A stretch of 64,000 bases of DNA from Raffaelea ambrosiae. Lineage: Eukaryota > Ascomycota > Sordariomycetes > Ophiostomatales > Ophiostomataceae. The notes beneath the pieces are model-generated. The model did not search any database and was not told the origin of the DNA. It saw only the letters and a list, made by a program, of their open reading frames with translations. The stretch is from NCBI GenBank assembly GCA_002778195.1, contig PCDI01000004.1, positions 568,074 to 632,073 on the forward strand. Direction: 5' to 3'. Position 1 is the first letter of the stretch, and every line of letters starts with the position of its first letter. This document shows, piece by piece, positions 21,501 through 31,485 of this stretch. A program made the position numbers and the translations under genes.

Positions 21501-22365
21501 TCCTGTCGCCCACACTCTTCCTCCCTCAAGTCTAGTAATGAACCATGACACATAATGAGATGACAATGCTACGGGGGTCCGGGCACACACAGTGCATATG
21601 CGGCTCGTCTTTTCTTAGATCTGAACGTGGGACGAAAAAGAGCCTTGAACGTGGGCTCTTCTTTTTGAAATTGCCGCTCTCATGATAGGTCGAGACACAA
21701 ATGTCACATACCAACATCTATTCCTCCGTTAGACGGAGCCGAAATTAGAAAGCTTTCCCTTCTTGGAAGCGTGTCTCGTCGGGTCTTTTTGCGTCTCGTT
21801 CGTGGGCGCACGTGGCGCAGTCGTGGGGGTTGGTGAGTAAGGAAGAGACGGGCGGTAACGTGATATAGCAGACGAGGCGTGCACTGCAACGGTAGTGCTT
21901 TACCTTTCTTTGTATTTCAGTGTCAATAGCGTCATGACTACCTTTACTACCAGTGATTCTATATCTCAATTATTGGCCTCGCCGATGTTTCCCTCTGACT
22001 CGTTACAGGCGTGGCAGGCAGCTAACAAAAAGGATTGTGATAGAACACAATTTACAACATTCGGATCACGAGTCAACAGCAGCAAAATGCATTTGAAAAA
22101 AAGACGAGTTATGATTCATTCCGAATGGTTCCATGTTTAAAGCAGAAAATGCACAGCGATATCTATCCTCTCCGTCTCCTCCCGTCGTGTTCACCGTCAC
22201 AGTCAGCGTCTTACGCCGACGTATTCCGGTGTCTGTGAGAGGCAAGTCAGTATGACACAATGGCAGGTCAAGTGATGGGGCCATTGTCGAGAGGAGTCAA
22301 CTCCCCCAAAAAAAAGAAAAAAGCCAGAGAGGAAACTCCCCCAGAGAGGAAACTCCCGTGTGGAC
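15595..22365. other. Gene-poor region, about 6.8 kb
   Basis: Between the bZIP stop and the aminotransferase 3' end I find no frame with codon usage or motifs like the neighbouring genes. It holds A/T homopolymers (T18A9 at 17004-17030, TTTTTTA units near 15811), a CA/GT microsatellite at about 16458-16505 and C/G runs. No tRNA, 5S or transposon protein was recognised. A non-coding transcript or a highly diverged gene remains possible. The last bases (22211-22232) may be a small 3' exon of the aminotransferase. Confidence 0.5.
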
Positions 22366-24320
22366 TTACTTGTTGATGACACGCTCAATGCCGTCGCATC
22401 CCAATTTCAGGGTCTCCATCCGCGGCCCATACGAGAAGCGCACAAAGTGGTGGCAAGGAGAGTCGAACAGGTCGCGGCGGCGGGCCGGGTTCAGGTCAAA
22501 GAAGATGCCGGGGACGACAATGACCTTTTCCTCGAGGCAGGCCTGGAAGAAGTTGAGGCCGTCGGCGATGGACTCGGGCAGGCTGGAGAGGTTGAGCCAG
22601 AGGTAAAAGGTCGAGTCCGGGACGTACTTGAGGTCGAAGCCCATGGCGCGGAGACGGCCGACGACGTAGTCGCGCTTCTCGCGGAAGTGTTTCTGCAGGG
22701 CGGCCATTTCCCTGCGGACAAGATCGGGCTCGAGCATGGCCACGGCAGCCTCCTGGAAGGGGACGTTGGCGCCGCCGTCGAGATAGGAGCCGCAGGAGCC
22801 GATGGCCTTGATGAACTCCTTGGGGCCGAGGATCCAGGCAATGCGCCAGCCCGGCAGGCGGAAGCGCTTGGTCAGGCCGTCGATGATGAGCACGTCGTCC
22901 TCGTCGACGTCGACCACGTTCTCGGCCGTGCTGATGGTGGAGCCGTCGCAGTCGGATGTGTAGTTGTAGCCGGCATAGAACTCGTCGCTGACGAGGGTGG
23001 CGCGGTCCCGGCAGATGTCCTGGATTTCAGCGAGCTCCGGGTTGGTGACGACGCGGCCAGTCGGATTGCGCGGGTTCGAAGTCAAGATGACGCCGGTGCC
23101 GCGGGAGATCTCGTCTGCGATCTTCTCCGGGTGGATGTGGTAGCCATCTTCCTCGCTGAGAGGGACAGGAATGGCAGCAAACTGGAGGAGGGGGAAGGTG
23201 TGAGCTACGATGAGACGGTCTCGGAGTCGACTGAACAGAAGGGAGGGGGTAAGGAATGGCCTACATTCTTGAAAAGGGACAACATTTCGTTGTAAGCTGG
23301 GATTTGGCAAGGAGGGTAAAGTCAGCAGCCGAGTCGACACAGCAAGGACAACGGAAGACGTCATGATCGTCGTTGTGGTCATCGTTGTGGCCGTCGTGGC
23401 TCATAGCAAAGATCAATGGTCAAGGACCGGACGCAGCCAAGTGTGCGGGTCAGAGTCAAAGACCTTGGAACCAGAGACCAAATGGCAAGGACCGGAGGTC
23501 AAAGACGAGACGCGGGGCAAGACCAGATATCAGGAGCCAAGAGACCGAAGTCACAGGACCAATTGCCACTTTACAAAGTCACTACATACCGGTGTAGTCG
23601 GGGATGAAGAAGCCGACGTAGGCGTGGTTCAGCACGGCCGCAATGCGGATCAGACCAGCACGGCCACCGGGCACAATGGCCACATTCTCCCAGGTGTACT
23701 TGCTCTCCTTGCCCTGGCGGTGGTGCTCGTTGTAGAGATGGGCCACAGCCTCGCGCAGGGGTTTGATGCCGGCCGTGGGCCCGTACTCGCGGCTGGCGAT
23801 GCCGACATCGAGGGTCTGGGGCCGGGGGAAGCAGCCGGCGATCTCGTCGTCGACCTCGGGGGCGCCCTGGCCGAGGTTGGCCCACTCCTCGGGGTGTTCG
23901 AGGAAGCCAAACTCAGCGGCGCGCTCGGTGCACCAGATGACGCCGGTGGAGGACCGGCTGGCGTCGAGGCCGGCGTGGGGCAGGTGGCCGGAGTGGGCAG
24001 CACGGAACTGGCGGTGGACCTTGCTGTTTGTTTCTGTGTGGGGAGTTAGGGATGGTTCTCTGGACGAGACTCTGGACGAGACAACAAGAAGAGAAAGAAG
24101 GGGAAGGGGTGAATAAGAACATTGGCGAGTGAATACGGGGGCGAGTACGAAGGTGAAGAAGATGGGGAGAAGGTGAAGAAGTTGAAGTGAACAAAGTATG
24201 ACACGTGACGGCACGTGAGGACTCACCGTTGACGCCGGGCTCGCCAAACGAGAACCGCCGTCCTGGCTTAGGGACGCCGGTGTTGCGGTTGATACTGAAC
24301 TTGCGAGTGTGCGACGACAT
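22366..24320 (-). CDS. PLP-dependent aminotransferase, class I/II
   Basis: Four exons (24320-24227, 24033-23590, 23296-23265, 23181-22366) encode 461 residues. The third is a 32-nt mini-exon (encoding AYNEMLSLFKN across its borders), needed to join the two halves. The fold-type I core is clear: substrate/phosphate region EYGPTAGIKPLR, SNPRNPTG (225-232), SDEFY with D256 for the pyridine nitrogen, the PLP lysine K295 in DGLTKRFRLPGWR, and the carboxylate-binding Arg region HHFVRFSYG near the C terminus. It should transfer amino groups between an amino acid and a 2-oxo acid in the cytosol; the substrate is not evident. The stop codon TAA overlaps a perfect GTAAGT donor (22369-22364). Splicing from there to an acceptor at 22233 would replace the end by six residues and stop at 22211. 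Confidence 0.88.
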
Positions 24321-26622
24321 GGTGGAGGTGCGGAGAGAGGGTCGGCTGAGTCGTGAGCTGGGACGTGAGCTGGTGCGAGCTGAGGACAGCAACCGAGACA
24401 CAGAAAGATAAGAGAGGAAAAAGAGACTCGACAAAGGAGAACAGAGGAACGTAGAGCAGAAAGAAAAAGAAAAAAAGAGAAAAAAAAAACCCTCCCCAAG
24501 AAAAAAAAACAGAGACAGGTTCAGTGGGGCAGCGATGGAGAGAAGGGGAAAAAGTGGGAGAGATCCAGTAGGTATGAAAAAAAAAAGTGAAGAGAAAAGC
24601 TCCAGGCATTAAATACATATATGGCAGGGTCGAGCTGGCCTCTACGTCACACAGAGAATGGAGAGATGGCACGCTGCGAGGCCACTCCAAGAGAACGGAC
24701 CCGGAGAAGCCAGAAGAAACCACCGAGAGAGTATTACAACTAGGGATAGGTTGAAGGAGATGCAGGGTTGCAGCTGAGACGCAGCAGGATGCAGCCAGCA
24801 TGCGGCAGAATGCATCAGAGCACACAGCTGGGACCGAAGGGAGAGAGGCAGGGCAAACAGGTGCTTTCACCGAAAGATGCGATATTTTTTCCCCCTTTGG
24901 AGACGAGGGTGTCGTTGCGGGCTCGTTGGTGGCTTCCTGTTTCTGCAACCCGTTCTTTCCTCCCACGTCGTTGTTTCCTCTTTGGGGATCTCCACAGCCG
25001 TTTAGGAAGGGGAAGGGGGGGGGGGCGGTGGGCACAAATGGCGGGCAAAATGGCGGGGAACCAGACAAACGTGGATTGAGGGGTTTTATTTTTCTACTAT
25101 TAACTGCTTTTACGAGGGACTATGTGAGGGAACTGCGGATTGCCCTGCTTGCTCCTGGGCCTCTCCTTTGGGCTGCTCCAGGATGCTCAGCTGTGGTTCC
25201 AGACCGAACTCCACAGACAGCGTGGGTGTGGGCAAGACACACTAACACACGGAAACGGAGAGGATGAGCACGCAACGAGCCAATGGCAGGCAGGACCGCG
25301 AACCAGTGGACGCGCAGAGGCGGGTTGTTGGGCAGGCAAGGCAGGGTGCTGGGACGGGCCACGTGTGCGGCAAAGGAGGTTTATATCTCATAGTGTGCCA
25401 GAGAAAGCGTACCACGGCGGGAGGCCATGCTATTAGAGGAGCTAGAGAAAGTGGTGCGAGGGAATATTTGGGGATGGTGTTGATGGTGTTGATGGGGCGG
25501 GCCAGTTGGAGGGGGACAAGAGCGCGACAGACGGGGTGGCCGGATGCACAGAAGAACAAAAGACGCAGTTCGTGCAAATGTCCTGCAGCGTTGTGCTGCA
25601 GAGGTGAGATATGGGGCGTTGCCACTTCCAAGTAGTCTGATTAGTCGGTGTGTTTCAGGCCGCAATTGCGGCATCGCAGAGGATGGGAAAGTGGTTTCCC
25701 GATGGGGGGGGGCCACGATCACGGTACTGGGCTAGAAAAGCAGGCCAACGGGGGGGCAAAAACCAGAAGGCGCGAGTCCCTGGTGGTCTGGATTCGCGGT
25801 TGCAATATCGATTCCAGAAGAGGATGGAAAAGAGGATGCAGGACCTTGCACTATGGTGTCCACCGCAGAGGACTGGATGGAGGAACCGGAACGCACGACG
25901 GGTAGCAAAGTGTCAATATGCAGCGATGCTTGGCCATGCTTATCAGTGGGGGAGGCGGCCGGGGCTAACGCAAGCGGGTGCCCGAGGCAGGTGATGCGCG
26001 TGGCCAATGGGTTGACAATGGCGTCGACGACACGAGCCGGAGGATGGCCGTGGATGTTTGTGGAGAGGATGTGGTGAGGAGGGTTTAGGTTGGCGGGCGA
26101 GACGACGTCAGGGCGGTAGCTACTAACTATTAATACAGCATGGCGAGAGAGAGTCGACTCGTACGGCAGAATTGTGTGCCAAGACGCCAGGGCGGTGACG
26201 AACAACGTAGGGGAGAGGGCTCAGTTTCGGCAGTTCAGGGCTCAAGGTCGGAAAAAGCGGAATGCGTTTCTACGGTGTACGACTCTGCTCCCCAGGCAGA
26301 AACGCCCTTCCGGGAAGGCGCTGGCGTCGCAAGAATGAGTCAGGTGAGCAGCGTGGCTGGGCATCGCTGCCTGGCAGGCACGAAGCCGCCTGCCTGGCCG
26401 CCTGGCCGCCTAGTCGCCTTGTTTTTTTCTTCTCACCTGTTTCGGATTGCCTGGTCTCCCTTTGGCTGGATTTCGCGCCTTTCTCGTCCCCCGGGCCCCT
26501 CTTTCTGTGTTTTCTCAGCCACGAGACGAGCGAGACGCCAGTTTGTGATCGTTCTGGGACTGGTAGGCCAGGCCAGACCAGGCCACACAGGCCGTAACTG
26601 GCGGAGCGCTGGTCGATGTGAG

Positions 26623-26883
26623 GGGTAACTAATAGTAGTGAATGCCCCGCCCGTATGAACAGCGAAGCGCCGGCAACACAAGGAGTGGCAAACACAATTG
26701 ACTACTCGTGCAAGCAGTGTTGCAAACGGGCGGCTCCACCTGACAAGGCGGCCGTCCCGACTGTTCCAAACCGTTTTGTGTCCGCAGCTGAGGGCCGCTG
26801 CGCCCCGTTGGGCTGTTCGTAGCCATGTTCGCACGGCTGCATAGGCAGGAGCGAGCGAGCAAGCGACACAGGGTAACTAATAG
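26623..26883. repeat. Pair of 13-bp direct repeats GGGTAACTAATAG
   Basis: Identical copies at 26623-26635 and 26871-26883, 248 bp apart. No terminal inverted repeats or transposase lie between them. Confidence 0.6.
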
Positions 26884-27176
26884 GTACAAAGTAGACACCC
26901 CCGGTCGCGCATTTGGGCCAACCAGCCCAACCCACTACAGTCGGGCTGGCCAACATCGCCAAGCCTGGCCGTCGGCCGCGTTGGCCCTGGAGTCTGCGTC
27001 TCCGAAAACGCCTTTTTGTGCATGCCTCTCTTCCTCTCTTCTCTTGTCTTTATTAGCCGCTGTTTGCCCTCTGTTTTCCGTCTTTCGTTCGTTTCGTCCA
27101 TTCTGCCCATCTGTCCCTCGATTTATCTGCTTGTTCATCTGTTCGTCGGTTCATCGGCTCATCTATACGTCTGTTC

Positions 27177-27303
27177 ATCCATCCATCTGTTCATCTATCC
27201 ATCTTCATCCATCTGTTCTCTATCCATCTTCATCCATCTGTTCTCTATCCATCTTCATCCATCTGTTCTCTATCCATCTTCATCCATCTGTTCATCTATC
27301 CGT
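27177..27303. repeat. 25-bp minisatellite (CATCCATCTGTTC-type)
   Basis: Three perfect 25-bp units (27206-27230, 27231-27255, 27256-27280), a 13-bp partial fourth copy, and degenerate CATCCATC flanks. It lies in the upstream region of the VWA gene. Confidence 0.85.
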
Positions 27304-28075
27304 CTGCCCATCTGTCCCCTCTGCTTCTCTTATTCGTTCACCCTCTCCTTGTTCGCCACCCTTCTCCACCGCCTGCCCATCCTCTGACCAGGCACCTCCG
27401 CCTCGCCCAACCACTGTCCGCTACCAGGCATTCATTCGTCTGAGCAGGCCCTGCTGGCCCACGCCTTGTACCGCTGCTCAGCCTTTCCCAGCCGCAACGG
27501 CCAAACCAGCCAACCAGCAGACGGTATTTTCGCCCGATGGACTTGTTGCCCAGGAGTGCTCCGAATTATTAAATAAAATAAAAAGAGCCCCTCCCCTCTC
27601 TCTGGCCCGTTGGTCGCTCCTGCCAAAAAGGACCCTCCCCCGGCATTCCAGTTTATGGCGCCGTTGCTGTTTTCTCCTCTCTCGCAACCGCCCCAAACAG
27701 CATCATCGCATCGTCGCCTTTCTGCCAGCCAGCCTGCCCGCCCCAACCCGCCGCAGTCCTTGTATCGCCCACGCGATCCCACCCGCCCTGCCGCTGCCGC
27801 CGCCGCCGCCGTCGCCGCCGCCCTCAGCGATCAGCAGCTGCGTGCCTTCCTCCACACCGTGCACGACTCATCGGCCAGCAGCCTCAGCCGAGCCCGCCCG
27901 CCATCGAATCTGACGTCGTGCGCCTCGCCTCCTCTGCCCTCTTCTTCATCGCAGTCTTCTTCTGCTCTCTCCCGTCCCTTCACATCGCCCGCACCGCCCG
28001 CATCGTCCGCGTCGCACGCCTCTCAACACTCCCCGCACTCGGACGCGCACCCCGCTTCCACCCAGCCTGCCCATC

Positions 28076-29683
28076 ATGTCTGCCAACAACAATAACAACA
28101 GCAGCAACAACAACAGCAACAACAACAACAACATTAACCGCAGGTCGTTCTTCGGCTCGCTGAAGAAGGCTTTCAGGGGCAGAGACGAGGAAGCCACCAA
28201 CACAGACGTGAATGCCCTCGCCGACCGTGGCCGCTCCCTCTCGGTCAACGACAACAGCGCGCCGGCCGCTTCGTCTGCGGGCGGCAACAGCCAGCGACTG
28301 CGCAACAACCGCAGCCCGCTCGTCAACCCCTCCCCGGCGACTCGTCGACCGAGTAAGTCCTCCACCGATGCCAGGGCCAAGGGCACGGCCAAGGCCCGCT
28401 CTGCGCGTCCTCCCATCCCTTCCATTTCCATATCTGCACCCGAGCCAGAGCCTGCCCCTGGTGATTTTGGCGTTCTTGGTGTTTCTGGTGGTCCTGGTCA
28501 ATCCGATGCATCTGCTGCTTCTGCCTCATCTGCAGCCTTTTCTGCCGCCTCCGCTGCTCCTGCCCCTGTTCCTGCCCCTGTTCCTGCCCCTGTTCCTGTC
28601 CCTGTTCCTGTCCCTGTTCCTGTCCCTGTTCCTGTCCCTGCTGCAGCCTCCCCCTCCTCTTCTTCGTCGCATCCCGGGCCTTCGCTGACCGGGTTTTCCC
28701 CTTCCCCAGCCCAACGTGCCGAGCCGCCACCTTCCTACACCGAAGCTGTGGCCTCGCCAACTGTGCCCCCCCCCGCCGGTGCCGCCGGTGCCAGCAGCAC
28801 TGCTGCTCGTACGGCCCGCGGCATCTCGCCAACTCCCTCCAACGCGTCTGCCTCGTCGCGCATCACGGTCGAGAACGTCACCAGTGCCGAGGACCCCTAT
28901 GCCTTCCTCTCCACCTTCGACACCATCTTCGTCATCGACGACTCCGGCTCCATGGCCGGCCGCTCGTGGCGGGAGGTCAATGCCGTCCTCTCCAACATCA
29001 CCCCCATCTGCACCGCCCACGATGCCGATGGCATCGACATCTACTTCCTGAACCACCGCTCCGGCCAGCCGGCCGTCGACGGCAAGGCCTCTGGCGGCTA
29101 CCGCAACGTCCGCGATGCCGCCGCCGTCGCCAACATCTTCAACCACGTCCGGCCCGGCCAGTCCACGCCGACCGGCACACGCATCAACAACATCCTGCGC
29201 CCCTACCTGCGTCTGTACGAGCAGCGCCTGTCCGAAAACGGCAACGAGGACCCGCCCGATGTCAAGCCCATCAACATGATCGTCATCACCGACGGCGTCC
29301 CCACCGACGACCCGGAGGCCGTCATTGTCAGCGCGGCCCAGAAGCTGGACAAGCTCGACGCGCCGCCGTACCAGGTCGGCATCCAGTTCTTTCAGGTCGG
29401 CAACGAGCCCGAGGCCCGGCAGAGCCTGCAGGACCTGGACGACAACCTCGGCAGCCAGGTGAGTGGCGGCATCCGTGACATGGTCGACACCGTCACCTGG
29501 GATGCCCAGTTCAACCGTGGCGCTGCGCTCAGTGCCGACGGCATTCTCAAGGTCGTCCTCGGTGCTGTCGTGAAACGCCTCGACCGCAAGCCCACTGCCG
29601 TACCGACACAAATAGCCCCTGTCGTGCGGAGGGGCAGCCGGAGAGGCGCCCGCAACAGCCGACGGTATCTCGGGGATCCATAA
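28076..29683 (+). CDS. VWA-domain protein with Asn-rich start and PPxY motif
   Basis: It reads as one exon of 535 residues, or as two exons (28076-28352, 28710-29683; 416 residues) if an internal in-frame intron is removed. The N terminus is poly-Asn, followed by a Ser/Pro-rich linker. A PPSY motif at 218-221 is a possible ligand of Rsp5/Nedd4-type WW domains. The VWA domain covers about 282-480: MIDAS DDSGS (D288, S290, S292), a Thr in the TPTGTR loop, and VITDG as the third metal-binding part. The domain binds protein partners through a divalent metal. There is no signal peptide, so it is cytosolic. Candidate intron 28353-28709 has a GTAAGT donor, a GCTGAC branch site about 24 nt from the acceptor and a CCCCAG acceptor, length 357 (divisible by three). 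It encodes the Pro/Val repeat. The biological role is not known to me. Confidence 0.85.
   Translation: MSANNNNNSSNNNSNNNNNINRRSFFGSLKKAFRGRDEEATNTDVNALADRGRSLSVNDNSAPAASSAGGNSQRLRNNRSPLVNPSPATRRPSKSSTDARAKGTAKARSARPPIPSISISAPEPEPAPGDFGVLGVSGGPGQSDASAASASSAAFSAASAAPAPVPAPVPAPVPVPVPVPVPVPVPVPAAASPSSSSSHPGPSLTGFSPSPAQRAEPPPSYTEAVASPTVPPPAGAAGASSTAARTARGISPTPSNASASSRITVENVTSAEDPYAFLSTFDTIFVIDDSGSMAGRSWREVNAVLSNITPICTAHDADGIDIYFLNHRSGQPAVDGKASGGYRNVRDAAAVANIFNHVRPGQSTPTGTRINNILRPYLRLYEQRLSENGNEDPPDVKPINMIVITDGVPTDDPEAVIVSAAQKLDKLDAPPYQVGIQFFQVGNEPEARQSLQDLDDNLGSQVSGGIRDMVDTVTWDAQFNRGAALSADGILKVVLGAVVKRLDRKPTAVPTQIAPVVRRGSRRGARNSRRYLGDP
28563..28643 (+). repeat. 12-bp/6-bp repeat encoding Pro-Val/Pro-Ala
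   Basis: Repeated CCTGTTCCTGTC/CCTGCCCCTGTT units encode a PV/PA ladder of about 26 residues. It lies entirely within the candidate intron of the VWA gene. Confidence 0.75.
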
Positions 29684-31485
29684 AGGCATTTCTTTGTTTT
29701 TATTTTGAATTTACATACTCCTTGTTTATTTTCCTTCTCTCTCACGTCTTTTCGCACATCCTCTCTTTTTGGTTGAACCACACCCCCCCCCCCCCCCCTG
29801 CCCCCCTTTTTTTTTCTTTTTTTCTGGCGTGGCACATTTTCGTGTTTTGTTTTGAACCTCTTTGCTTTCAATTCGTCCATTTGCTCTCCCATTTTCGACC
29901 TCGTTATTTCTATGCTTATGGGATACCCATTGAAGATTGTGGACAGAGAGCATAATTCTTTGCTTGGAGAGAAAAAGGAGGGGACTGAAACTGAATGTAG
30001 TCCCGGCACTTTGCTCTTCTACTTTTTTTCCCGTTTTTCTTTTATTTTTGTAACATTAGTACCAGCGCGGCCGGGGAGACAATTAGCATTGGGCCAATTT
30101 CTCCCTTTTGGACCAGCCATTATAGGATTTCGGGGTGTAATTATTTGTGTCTTTAGAGGGGCGTTGTATGTTTGTCGAAAAAGCAAAAAAATGAAAGCTT
30201 GATCTCTTTGCCAAATGACCCTTTTTTATGGTAGTCGCATGTAGTGTCAAGCTGTTCAGGCATTTGTCAAATGTCCTTCGCGTTATGTTTCCAGTGTCTA
30301 CAGCCGCTGTCGACGTCAAGTGTCTGTCAAATGGCTGTCAGACGAACGGCCATTACCCCTCACTTTTCCTACCACAAACCACAACGGTATTTTTGGGGAC
30401 GAGCCGACAATTAGAATTCAAGTTCACCATTGTAGTATGATAACTACTATGATCGCCTATGCACTGCCGTGATGTCTGTGTACCCTTCACCCTTGTCCTG
30501 ATGTGTCGTATGTCCTTGCCCTTTTGCGATCAATCTGTGTGCCCGAGATAGGAAAAAAAAGCAAGAGCAAAAATAAAACAAGATAGGAGAAATAAAAAAC
30601 AAACAAAGGTGTCCCGGCTTCGACCTGCTCCCCGCCCGACATTGCTCCTGCTATAATTTTTTGGTGTGATTTTCTGCCAACTTCTCAGTATGCTGTCCAT
30701 GCACATTATTGTTTCCCCATAGCAATCTGTTGGATGTGCAACTCCCCGCCCCAGCCAAATGGTAGACAATAAACGAAAGAAAATTGCCCCCTCTCGACGG
30801 CTAAGTCGCCGTCAAGATCCGCAGCAAAAGCCAGCAAGATGCCAGAAAACCACAAGTTAGATGGGAAAGAAAACAAGAAAAAATAAAGTAAATCCACCAC
30901 CTCAGATTCAAAAACAGGAGAAAAGAAAACCAAAGCAAGATGAATTGACTGCCATTCAAGATGAGAAAAAAAAGAAAAAAAAAACCCCGAAGAGCCACCA
31001 CACAAAGATCTTCCCAGGAGAGCACGGAAAAAGACAGGAAAAAAAAAAAAACGGAGAGGCGAAGCAAGAAGACAAACAAATCAAGACCAATGGGGAAAAA
31101 ACCGGTATGAATTCTGGGCACGGAAAAAAAAAAGCAACCCGTCAATCTCCAGAGTCCCTGGAACAAACTTGGCAACCAGAGAGCAGAAAGAAGTATGGCA
31201 AGATCGATCGAGTATAGCAATTCATTGGCAGGAGTAAAAAAAGAAAAGTTGCAGAATGCGACGATGGTAAAAAAAATATGCAAAGACCAGATGGAGCGCC
31301 CATTGATGGAAAAGCTACCGCTATGCATCGAGAAATTAAGGAAACTGAACGTGAACATGGAAAATGAACGGGAAGGGAAGGACGGCAGAACAACAAGACC
31401 AAAGGCAGGAGGGCATTGAGGAAACCCGGTATGTCGAGAAGGAAGCAAGAACGGATCATGAATCAAATCACCCAGCCTGTCGACT
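29684..31485. other. Convergent intergenic region, 1.8 kb
   Basis: It lies between the 3' ends of the VWA gene (+) and the 764-residue protein gene (-). T-rich, with a C-run near 29783-29799 and A-rich stretches at 30850-31130. Lys-rich open frames there are products of A-rich composition; no gene is accepted. Confidence 0.5.

Larger units (their letters stand above)
24321..28075. other. Divergent intergenic region, about 3.75 kb
   Basis: It lies between the starts of the aminotransferase (-) and the VWA gene (+). It holds a 25-bp minisatellite near 27.2 kb, a 13-bp direct repeat (26623 and 26871), G runs at 25015 and a pyrimidine-rich leader before 28076 lacking ATG from about 27660 on. The long open frame at 26825-27913 is low-complexity Ser/Pro/Ile sequence from these repeats, and I do not accept it as a gene. 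Confidence 0.5.

Noticed and set aside
15595..22365. Search for tRNA, 5S rRNA or transposon genes in the gene-poor blocks
   Set aside because: No cloverleaf-compatible A and B boxes, 5S-like sequence, reverse transcriptase, transposase motif or long terminal repeat could be made out by eye. A covariance-model scan would be decisive.
22360..23295. Plus-strand open frame of 311 codons under the aminotransferase
   Set aside because: Antisense shadow of a complete PLP-enzyme domain.
26825..27913. Plus-strand open frame of 362 codons upstream of the VWA gene
   Set aside because: It is mostly the 25-bp minisatellite and CT-rich leader read as Ser/Ile/Pro repeats; no domain, no conserved core.
28526..29689. 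Minus-strand open frame of 387 codons opposite the VWA gene
   Set aside because: Antisense shadow; the VWA MIDAS motifs lie on the plus strand.
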